NCBI GenBank assembly: GCA_964628455.1
Contig: CAZVPD010000215.1
Location: 1 to 5,206, forward strand
Length of the DNA stretch: 5,206 nt
Reading direction: 5' to 3'
Origin: JAQVWU01 sp964628455
Lineage (GTDB): Bacteria > Bacillota > Clostridia > Oscillospirales > CAG-272
Of this stretch, positions 1 to 4,911 are shown piece by piece. Position 1 is the stretch's first letter. Each line of letters opens with the position of its first letter. A model generated the notes under the pieces. That model made no database searches and was not told the DNA's origin. It saw only the letters and a list, made by a program, of their open reading frames with translations. A program made the translations under genes and the position numbers.

Positions 1-216
1 GTCCGTTTCCCAGTGGCGGTAAGCCTTCATTTCATGAACATGATCTCGGACCCAACTCGGGCATGCAACATGCGGCACTCCGTCCGCAAAAAACATATGC
101 CTGTCTTTTTGTACCGTATTGCAAAGTTTTTTGATAAAATGATTGAAACCGCCGTCGTGTTCCGCCATCAAACCGGGTATATTTGTCGACGACAGAGACG
201 GATTATAATAATGCAT
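1..216 (-). CDS. N-terminal fragment of a putative six-hairpin, (alpha/alpha)6-type glycosidase-like protein (truncated by the window edge)
   Basis: An open frame of 72 codons starts with ATG at 216-214 and runs without a stop to position 1, so the C-terminal part lies outside the window. The start is fixed by a very strong ribosome binding site, AAGGAGGT, at 228-221, four bases upstream. The peptide begins MHYYNPSLSS and has no signal peptide, so it is probably cytoplasmic. Residues 53-66 read PSWVRDHVHEMKAY. This W-x-R-D segment resembles the WxRD motif near the first helices of several (alpha/alpha)6-barrel glycosidases (for example GH15 and GH125), which contacts sugar in those families. 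The family assignment is inference from that short motif only; the existence of the gene is much surer than its function. It is divergent from the sugar-binding lipoprotein gene at 680, which fits a carbohydrate role. Confidence 0.75.
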   Translation of the reverse strand, partial: MHYYNPSLSSTNIPGLMAEHDGGFNHFIKKLCNTVQKDRHMFFADGVPHVACPSWVRDHVHEMKAYRHWETD

Positions 217-220
217 AAGT

Positions 221-228
221 ACCTCCTT
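221..228 (-). promoter_or_regulatory. Strong ribosome binding site of the left-edge gene
   Basis: On the minus strand this reads AAGGAGGT, an eight-base match to the anti-Shine-Dalgarno sequence, four bases before the ATG at 216-214. It is the main evidence that the truncated minus-strand frame is a real gene. It also argues that the overlapping plus-strand frame at 13-267 is a shadow. Confidence 0.85.
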
Positions 229-250
229 GACATTCGGTCGCGTTTGAATT

Positions 251-256
251 ATTATA
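251..256 (-). promoter_or_regulatory. Possible -10 element of the left-edge gene, lacking a clear -35
   Basis: The minus strand has a perfect TATAAT at 256-251, placing a start about 28 bases before the ATG. No recognisable -35 lies 16-18 bases upstream, so if used it may need an activator. An alternative is TTGCAT at 318-313, 17 bases, then AATAAT at 295-290; each hexamer is imperfect. The region is AT-rich, so -10 matches arise easily by chance. Confidence 0.35.
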
Positions 257-601
257 TGATCGTATGAATCATTAAAAGACTATCACATAATTATTGCTTA
301 TATGTAAAAATAATGCAACTTATTTTTTAACAGCATGTGTTCACCGATAATTATCAATGTGACGGACAGACTACATACGGTTAAAAATGGACAGCAGCTG
401 AAACAATAAATAAAGACCGAAGTCACGGCCGGTTTTATACAACATGTTTTTATCGTTCATGGTATATTTGCTGATTTAAGGTATTTTCCGCACCGGGCTA
501 TGCCGTTTTTTGTTTCAGGTTAAGTTTCGCCGGTCGGTATCATTCGGAATATACTTTGACAGCATATCCATGTCGATAACCGGTATAATTTAAATAAACT
601 G

Positions 602-630
602 TTGACTGTTTATTGGCTATTGATTATAAT
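602..630 (+). promoter_or_regulatory. Near-consensus SigA promoter for the solute-binding protein gene
   Basis: TTGACT at 602-607, a 17-base spacer, then a perfect TATAAT at 625-630. Eleven of twelve hexamer bases match the housekeeping sigma consensus and the spacing is ideal. Transcription should start near 637, giving a leader of about 43 bases before the ATG at 680. Confidence 0.85.
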
Positions 631-679
631 TATATATACGATATGCGAATTTTTATCGAAAGGAATATAAAAGAATATT

Positions 680-2140
680 ATGAAGATCAAATTATTCTGC
701 CTGCTTTTATTCGCGTCCACGCTGTTCACCTCCTGCGCAGCAACTCAGACCGGCGCGACCGAAACCGCCGCCGTAACCGATGCCGTTGAGGAAACAACGG
801 CCGAAACCGAAGCCATGCCCGACATCGGCGAAGATGTTTCTTTTGACGGTGCGACTTTCACGTTCGGAGTCGTCGAAAATCCCAACGCGCGTAACGCCAT
901 CGTCATCGAGGAGATCAACGGCGAAGTCCTCAACGACGCGCAGTATGACGCGGTCGCCAACACCAATCAAAAGCTTAACGTCAATATCGAACAGTTCGTC
1001 ATGACAACCGGCTATCCGGCCGCCTCCGCTTTGATCCCTGTCATAACCGCCGGAGACGATGCGATTCAAGTGGCAAACGTCTTCTGCGTAGACGCTGTTA
1101 CACTTCTCGGAGGCAATTATATACTCGGTTATGAAAACGTCCCGTTTATAGACCTTTCCAAGCCCTATTGGGACAGCAGTGTCTCGGAATCCCTGACCTT
1201 CTGCGGTATGCGGTACGCCGCGATCGGAGATCTCAGCATCTCCACCCATGATCTGACCTATATTCTGCTCTTTTCCACCGCGCTCATAGAGCAGAACAAC
1301 CTTGCAAGCCCTTATGAGCTGATCCACTCGGATATGTGGACAATGGAAAAGATGAAAGAGATGATGGAGACCGTTATCGCCGACACCAACGGTAACGGGA
1401 AGGTCGATGAAGAGGATACCTTCGGCTATCTGAGCGCCGCAAAAATGACCCTTCCCAGCTTCTGGATAGGCGCAGGAGAGAAAACGCTTGAAATGAACGA
1501 CGAGGGTGTTCCCCAACTCACGATCGAGGACGACCGCTTTATCGGTGTGCTCGAAAAAGTTTATGAAATGACCTATGACATCAATGCCCGCTATAAATCC
1601 AACAACGACACCGACGTACCTTCCGACAACCGTCGGATGTTCACCGCCAATCAATCGCTGTTCATGGACTGTTCCATGTTTTGGATCGGCACTCTGCGCG
1701 ATATGGAGACCGATTTCGGCATTATCCCCTATCCGAAATACGACGAGACTCAGGACGAATATTATTCCCGCGTCAGTTATTATATGCCTCCCGTACTGCC
1801 TATGACCAACAACAACCTCGAGCTGACCGGCGCGGTGCTCGAAACCGCGAATTACTATGCCAGGCAGGATGTGACCCCCGCCTATTACGACATCACGCTC
1901 AAAGGCAAATATTCGCGCGATGAGGAAAGTATTGCGATGCTCGACCTTATATTCGAGCACCGCGTCGTCGACCTCGGCGACACTCTGTTCTGCGCTGATA
2001 TACGCGACGGCTTTATGTCGGCTATGTATTCCTCAGACAACCGTGATTTCGCCTCGCAGTTTGCGGCAAAATCGACTGCGGTCAATAAAAAGATCGAAAA
2101 GACCGCTGCAAGCATCCTTGAAGCGCTGGCAGCCGGCTGA
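680..2140 (+). CDS. Lipoprotein extracellular solute-binding protein of a carbohydrate ABC importer (family 1-type)
   Basis: A 486-residue lipoprotein that should sit on the outer face of the membrane and deliver a sugar or oligosaccharide to an ABC permease. Residues 1-18 form a short signal peptide ending in a lipobox-like FTSC, with Cys19 as the lipidated residue; Phe at -3 is less usual than Leu. Residues 20-47 are a Thr/Ala/Glu-rich tether, and the binding domain follows. FIDLSKPYWD (156-165) and the following CGMRYAAIGD resemble the DLSKPWWD...LY...GD pattern common in carbohydrate-binding SBPs of Clostridia and Paenibacillus. An EF-hand-like loop, DTNGNGKVDEED, lies at 235-246. Length fits the family. 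The start is set by the signal peptide; the nearest purine-rich site, AAAGGA at 659-664, lies an unusually long 15 bases upstream. No permease or ATPase gene is adjacent. The ligand cannot be told from sequence. Confidence 0.88.
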   Translation: MKIKLFCLLLFASTLFTSCAATQTGATETAAVTDAVEETTAETEAMPDIGEDVSFDGATFTFGVVENPNARNAIVIEEINGEVLNDAQYDAVANTNQKLNVNIEQFVMTTGYPAASALIPVITAGDDAIQVANVFCVDAVTLLGGNYILGYENVPFIDLSKPYWDSSVSESLTFCGMRYAAIGDLSISTHDLTYILLFSTALIEQNNLASPYELIHSDMWTMEKMKEMMETVIADTNGNGKVDEEDTFGYLSAAKMTLPSFWIGAGEKTLEMNDEGVPQLTIEDDRFIGVLEKVYEMTYDINARYKSNNDTDVPSDNRRMFTANQSLFMDCSMFWIGTLRDMETDFGIIPYPKYDETQDEYYSRVSYYMPPVLPMTNNNLELTGAVLETANYYARQDVTPAYYDITLKGKYSRDEESIAMLDLIFEHRVVDLGDTLFCADIRDGFMSAMYSSDNRDFASQFAAKSTAVNKKIEKTAASILEALAAG

Positions 2141-2400
2141 AACATTTAAGTGAATTTTTATGAGCGGTCCGGTTATACTGCCCGAGGCACACATCATTAG
2201 TATTCCGGTTCAGGGCAACCGCCTTTATCAGGTTCCCGCATGTCATTATATACCTGATCATAATTGTTTTAAAGATTAAGAATGCATAAAAAACTGTGAT
2301 CACAGATCCATCCGCCGGCATAAAACGGAAAAAACAAGCAGTCCAATGCGCGGTCTCTATAAAAAAGCATGATATACAAATACAACTCAAAGGTAAAAAA
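2141..2400. other. Non-coding region between the SBP gene and the tRNA terminator
   Basis: I see no convincing gene here. A minus-strand frame at 2082-2390 overlaps the end of the SBP gene and has neither a ribosome site nor family resemblance. Local structures include a bulged inverted repeat with arms CGGT...TGCCC (2171-2183 area) and GGGCAACCG (2213-2221), a 7-bp inverted repeat ATCAGGT/ACCTGAT (2227-2233 and 2252-2258), and a perfect 12-bp palindrome CTGTGATCACAG at 2294-2305. None is followed by a good T-run, so no clear intrinsic terminator for the SBP gene is visible. Confidence 0.5.
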
Positions 2401-2443
2401 CCGTAACCGGTCTTGAGATGATTTTTCTCAAAACCGGTTACGG
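2395..2443 (-). terminator. Intrinsic terminator of the tRNA-Ala gene
   Basis: Two 17-base arms (2427-2443 and 2401-2417) flank a 9-base loop. Read on the minus strand they pair along their full length with one G-U pair, and the hairpin is followed at once by six Ts (complement of 2400-2395). The hairpin begins four bases after the encoded CCA of the tRNA. On the plus strand the same hairpin has a C-A mismatch and no T-run, so it acts on minus-strand transcripts. Confidence 0.92.
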
Positions 2444-2447
2444 AAAA

Positions 2448-2523
2448 TGGTGGAGCTGGAGGGACTCGAACCCTTGACCTGTGCGTTGCGAACGCACCGC
2501 TCTCCCAGCTGAGCTACAACCCC
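2448..2523 (-). tRNA. tRNA-Ala, anticodon CGC
   Basis: Seventy-six bases on the minus strand fold as a full cloverleaf. The acceptor is GGGGTTG with CAGCTCC, discriminator A73 and an encoded CCA. The D stem is GCTC/GAGC, the anticodon stem GTGCG/CGCAC with loop TTCGCAA, the variable loop AGGTC and the T loop TTCGAGT. The anticodon CGC reads the alanine codon GCG. The acceptor carries the G3-U70 wobble pair, the main alanine identity element, which independently confirms the charging identity. One oddity is that the outermost T-stem pair (49-65) is an A-C mismatch. The gene stands alone with its own promoter and terminator. Confidence 0.97.
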
Positions 2524-2540
2524 GATTGAAAAGCACATTT

Positions 2541-2569
2541 ATTATACATTGTTTTTTCAGAACTGTCAA
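2541..2569 (-). promoter_or_regulatory. Perfect consensus SigA promoter of the tRNA gene
   Basis: On the minus strand TTGACA (2569-2564), a 17-base spacer and TATAAT (2546-2541) match the housekeeping consensus at all twelve positions with ideal spacing. The expected start is near 2534, leaving a leader of about ten bases before the mature tRNA. Such a promoter is typical of stable-RNA genes. Confidence 0.93.
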
Positions 2570-2572
2570 GAG

Positions 2573-2591
2573 TAAAAATTCAGAATTTTTA
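2573..2591 (-). promoter_or_regulatory. AT-rich UP-like element upstream of the tRNA promoter
   Basis: A 9-base inverted repeat, TAAAAATTC and GAATTTTTA around a single A, lies three bases upstream of the tRNA -35 hexamer. A- and T-tracts at about -40 to -60 of stable-RNA promoters are classical contact sites for the RNA polymerase alpha subunit. The function is inferred from place and composition. Confidence 0.45.
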
Positions 2592-2621
2592 ATAAAAGGA
2601 AAGAAGCAAATTCCCAAACCC

Positions 2622-2649
2622 GGTTCCGCTGCGGCAAAGCGGCGGAACT
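2622..2649. repeat. GC-rich inverted repeat (11-bp stem, 6-base loop) in the promoter spacer
   Basis: Arms GGTTCCGCTGC (2622-2632) and GCGGCGGAACT (2639-2649) pair over 11 positions including two G-T type wobbles, with loop GGCAAA. It lies between the leftward tRNA promoter and the rightward promoter at 2699, so it is in neither predicted transcript. There is no T-run on either side, so it is not an ordinary terminator. It could be an operator, a cruciform-prone site or a copy of a dispersed repeat. Confidence 0.6.
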
Positions 2650-2698
2650 CAGTTTAAACATTTATTCATAAAAAATCTGTTTTTTTCAAATAAATATC

Positions 2699-2727
2699 TT
2701 GACACCCGGCTTTATATCATATACAAT
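2699..2727 (+). promoter_or_regulatory. Near-consensus SigA promoter of the CBM9-like surface protein gene
   Basis: TTGACA (2699-2704), a 17-base spacer and TACAAT (2722-2727) match eleven of twelve consensus positions. Transcription should begin near 2734, giving a leader of about 55 bases. The -35 hexamer contains the TTG codon that would extend the downstream frame to 330 residues, so that longer start lies outside the predicted transcript and is rejected. Confidence 0.9.
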
Positions 2728-2774
2728 AATAATGGGTTACATAAGAGTGTCTTGTATATTATATTATTTATTCA

Positions 2775-2780
2775 AAGGAG
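2775..2780 (+). promoter_or_regulatory. Ribosome binding site that fixes the start at 2789
   Basis: AAGGAG, preceded by one more A, lies eight bases before ATG 2789-2791. The peptide from there opens with a textbook signal peptide, so this site decides between the 300-residue and 330-residue versions in favour of the shorter. Confidence 0.9.
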
Positions 2781-2788
2781 ATGTTAAC

Positions 2789-3691
2789 ATGAAAAAGCTC
2801 TTTTCCTTACTCCTGGTTATCCTGTTCGTAGTTTTTATGGCAATTCCCGTAAGTGCCGGTGCTACAAATGACGCACAGTACAACATCCCAAAGGCTGCTG
2901 CTGCTCCCACCATTGACGGTAAGATCACCGATGACGAATGGAACAACGCACTTGCTCTCCAGTTGAACAAGGATACAACCGATGCCGTTGCCGGTACTTT
3001 GGATACCTGTCCGGAGTCCACCTTCTACTGGATGTGGAATGATGCCGGTCTGTATTTCTTTGCGGATGTAAAGGACACTACCGATTCCGGTATCGCACAT
3101 CCGCTGAATGCCGGTTCCTACAACTCCGGTGACGGCGTCCAGTTCTGTATTTATCCCGACGTAACCGCTTCCGGCAGCAATGTCGGCGACCTGTATTTCT
3201 GGTCTTTGGTTATCGCTGAAGGCGGCGTTGCTGAAATCGGTGAACACTTCGTATTCGGTACCGGTGCAGCCGGCGGTGACGTGGAAGATGCTGTTATCGT
3301 TGGTACCAAGAACGGCACCAGCTACACTGTCGAAGCGTTCATGCCCACGGTATGTTGGGGAGGCTCCAACAAGCCGCTCGAAATTGCGGAAGGCACCACG
3401 TTTGCTATGACCAACGTGATTATGGAACATGACGGCACAACACAATCGCTGATTATCGACTCGGGCTGGTTCGATGCTAATATAACCAACAAATACACCC
3501 TGTCCGGCGACGTTGCCGGTCACGTTGATGCTCCCGAAACCGAAGCAGCAGCTGTTGCGGAAGACGTTGTTGCAGAAGACGTTGTTGCGGAAGCTGCTCC
3601 CGCTGCTCAGACAGGCGATATAGCCGCAGTATCTTCTGTTATCCTGTTTGCCTGTGCCGCTGCGGTCATTTTCCTGAACAAAAAGAGATAA
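2789..3691 (+). CDS. Secreted, surface-anchored protein with a single CBM9-like (DOMON-type) carbohydrate-binding domain
   Basis: A 300-residue protein. Residues 1-23 are a signal peptide (MKK, a hydrophobic core, cleavage likely after VSA). Residues about 38-237 form one family 9 carbohydrate-binding-module-like domain: PTIDGKITDDEW (40-51) is the hallmark N-terminal motif, followed by WMWNDAGLYFFADVKD (81-96), SGDGVQFCIYPD (113-124) and YTVEAFMP (179-186), the usual beta-strand landmarks. Residues 247-274 are an Ala/Glu/Val-rich stalk with a short tandem repeat. The C-terminus is tripartite: QTGD (274-277), a hydrophobic helix (about 278-296) and NKKR, as in sortase substrates, although AAQTG replaces LPxTG. 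No catalytic domain is present, so it probably holds polysaccharide at the cell surface; that role is inference. The strong promoter, good ribosome site and GCT/GTT/GGT-rich codon use suggest high expression. Confidence 0.88.
   Translation: MKKLFSLLLVILFVVFMAIPVSAGATNDAQYNIPKAAAAPTIDGKITDDEWNNALALQLNKDTTDAVAGTLDTCPESTFYWMWNDAGLYFFADVKDTTDSGIAHPLNAGSYNSGDGVQFCIYPDVTASGSNVGDLYFWSLVIAEGGVAEIGEHFVFGTGAAGGDVEDAVIVGTKNGTSYTVEAFMPTVCWGGSNKPLEIAEGTTFAMTNVIMEHDGTTQSLIIDSGWFDANITNKYTLSGDVAGHVDAPETEAAAVAEDVVAEDVVAEAAPAAQTGDIAAVSSVILFACAAAVIFLNKKR
3554..3594 (+). repeat. 15-bp tandem repeat, about 2.7 copies, in the stalk of the CBM9-like protein
   Basis: Units at 3554-3568 (GTTGCGGAAGACGTT), 3569-3583 (one base different) and a partial third at 3584-3594. 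It encodes (V)AEDV-VAEDV-VAEA in the acidic stalk before the sorting-like motif. In-frame 15-bp units can expand or contract without a frameshift, which would alter stalk length. Confidence 0.9.
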
Positions 3692-3704
3692 ACGGAACAT
3701 AATA

Positions 3705-3746
3705 AAAAAAGAGGACATATCGTGTTATCGATATGTCCTCTTTTTT
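3705..3746. terminator. Bidirectional intrinsic terminator between convergent genes
   Basis: A perfect inverted repeat: six As plus GAGGACATATCG (3705-3722), loop TGTTAT, then CGATATGTCCTC plus six Ts (3729-3746). The 12-bp stem is followed by a T-run on both strands (T6 rightward, T7 leftward, since 3704 is also A). It ends the CBM9-like gene, whose stop is at 3691, and the oxidoreductase gene, whose stop codon is at 3753-3751, four bases from the repeat. Confidence 0.95.
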
Positions 3747-3750
3747 AGCT

Positions 3751-4911
3751 TTACAGTGTTGAAATATCAACGGCAGTCCGTCTTTGCGATGACAGTTCGA
3801 CCGCTTCAATGACGCGTGAACACTCGACTCCGTCGGAAAAATCGGGTGAAGTCGGAGTATCCCGAACGATAGCGCATATGAATTCAACCATTTCATGCAC
3901 AAAAGTATGTTCATAGCCGATTACATGACCGACAGGCCACCATGCGTGCATATAAGGATGAACGCTTTCGCTTGCCTGGATCAAACGGAATCCCTGTTCG
4001 CCCTCGGCGTCATCGGCGGAAAAATACTGCAGTTCATTCATTCGTTCAAATATGTATTTTATACTGCCGCGATCGCCGCTAATTTCGATGGAAAGATCGT
4101 TTTTATGGCCTGCCGAAAAACGCGTCGCTTCGAAAACTCCCAGAGCACCGCAGTCAAACTCGCATATAAAAACGGAACCGTCATCCACATCGACTGTTCC
4201 CCTTGGTGCGTCTGCACTGGCCTGAGCGGAAAGTCCTTCCATTTTTTCAACAACGGGACGGCTTTTGACAAAAGTCTTCTGCATACCCATAACAGATTTG
4301 AATTCACCGACCAGGTAACGGGATAGATCGATAAAATGCGCGCCGAGATCTCCCAGTGAACCGGAACCGCATATTTCTTTCTGCAGTCTCCATACAAGCG
4401 GGAAATCGGGATCGGTTATATAATCCTGGAGATACGAAGCTCTGACATGCCGTATTGTCCCTAATTTACCCGCATCGATCAATTTTTTTGCAAGTTGTAT
4501 TGCCGGGGCAAAACGATAATTGAAACCTATCTGATGCCTGATCCCGTTTTTTTCGGCAACTTCCAGCATTTCACGGGCATCTTTCAGATTTAAAGCAAGA
4601 GGTTTTTCACAGAATACATGCTTGCCGCCGGCGGCTGCGGCTACCGCTATGGTTTTATGAGTATTCGAAGGTGCGGTGATATCAATGACATCGATATCCT
4701 TGCGGGAAATAAGCTTTTCCCAGGATGTTTCATAACTGCTCCATCCGAATTTCTCTGCGGAACGGTGCACCCAGTCTTCGTCTCTGCCGCATATCGCCCG
4801 CATATTCACCTTCGCGCCGCAGTCGAAAAACATACCCAGCCGGGCATATGCGTTGCTGTGCGCTTTGCCCATAAACTTATAGCCGACCAAACCTATATTA
4901 AGTTCGTTCAT
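3751..4911 (-). CDS. Gfo/Idh/MocA-family NAD(P)-dependent oxidoreductase
   Basis: A 386-residue cytoplasmic dehydrogenase; the family oxidises or reduces sugars, inositols and sugar derivatives with NAD(P). The N-terminal Rossmann fold starts with GLVGYKFMGKAHSNAY (7-22), carrying the glycine-rich dinucleotide loop. CEKPLALN (101-108) holds the family EKP motif with the conserved Lys103. GSGSLGDLGAHFIDL (182-196) carries Asp188 and His192, the usual catalytic pair of the C-terminal alpha/beta domain. Length is normal and no key residue is missing. The start ATG (4911-4909) has GAGAGG six bases upstream at 4923-4918. The gene is monocistronic in this window and convergent with the CBM9-like gene. 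The exact substrate cannot be assigned, as family members with the same motifs act on different sugars; proximity to sugar-binding genes supports a catabolic role by inference. Confidence 0.95.
   Translation of the reverse strand: MNELNIGLVGYKFMGKAHSNAYARLGMFFDCGAKVNMRAICGRDEDWVHRSAEKFGWSSYETSWEKLISRKDIDVIDITAPSNTHKTIAVAAAAGGKHVFCEKPLALNLKDAREMLEVAEKNGIRHQIGFNYRFAPAIQLAKKLIDAGKLGTIRHVRASYLQDYITDPDFPLVWRLQKEICGSGSLGDLGAHFIDLSRYLVGEFKSVMGMQKTFVKSRPVVEKMEGLSAQASADAPRGTVDVDDGSVFICEFDCGALGVFEATRFSAGHKNDLSIEISGDRGSIKYIFERMNELQYFSADDAEGEQGFRLIQASESVHPYMHAWWPVGHVIGYEHTFVHEMVEFICAIVRDTPTSPDFSDGVECSRVIEAVELSSQRRTAVDISTL

Larger units (their letters stand above)
217..679. other. Divergent intergenic regulatory region (463 bp, no gene)
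   Basis: This gap separates the starts of two divergent genes. The minus-strand side holds the AAGGAGGT site and a candidate TATAAT; the plus-strand side holds the near-consensus promoter at 602-630. A short inverted repeat, ATGAT-N7-ATCAT, lies at 256-272 against the minus-strand -10, and a 10-bp palindrome GATAATTATC lies at 346-355. The middle part (about 360-550) has no credible reading frame, RNA gene or terminator that I can see. It could hold operator sites for a sugar-responsive regulator, but no known operator consensus stands out. Confidence 0.6.

Noticed and set aside
13..267. A plus-strand 84-residue frame at the left edge
   Set aside because: It overlaps the minus-strand gene fragment, which has a near-perfect Shine-Dalgarno site and a WxRD motif; the plus-strand frame has neither.
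485..522. A possible terminator before a T6 run in the divergent region (GGC-TAT-GCC then TTTTTT)
   Set aside because: The stem pairs only three bases and the next pair is a mismatch, so it would not form a stable hairpin; no gene ends upstream of it on the plus strand.
707..1960. A 417-residue open frame on the minus strand opposite the SBP gene
   Set aside because: It is antisense to a gene with a clear lipoprotein signal, promoter and family motifs. It has no ribosome site, its translation is rich in G, V, H, R and I with no recognisable domain, and such long antisense frames arise from codon bias.
2294..2305. The perfect palindrome CTGTGATCACAG as a CRP/FNR-like operator
   Set aside because: CRP-type sites have a six-base gap between TGTGA and TCACA, absent here. 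It lies over 100 bp from any promoter I can identify, and about one perfect 12-bp palindrome is expected by chance in a window of this size.
2082..2390. A minus-strand 102-residue frame in the gap after the SBP gene
   Set aside because: No ribosome site, overlap with the SBP 3' end, and a Cys/Phe/Ile-rich translation typical of random AT-rich frames. It would also lie downstream of the tRNA terminator without a clear promoter.
2699..2788. A 30-residue N-terminal extension of the CBM9-like protein from a TTG start
   Set aside because: The TTG is part of the -35 hexamer and lies upstream of the predicted transcript start; the ATG at 2789 has an ideal ribosome site and begins a signal peptide.
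2807..3718. A 303-residue minus-strand open frame opposite the CBM9-like gene
   Set aside because: It is the shadow of a well-supported gene, would start inside the bidirectional terminator, and shows no domain or ribosome site.
3895..4326. A plus-strand 143-residue frame opposite the oxidoreductase gene
   Set aside because: It is antisense to an intact Gfo/Idh/MocA gene, with no initiation signal or recognisable domain.
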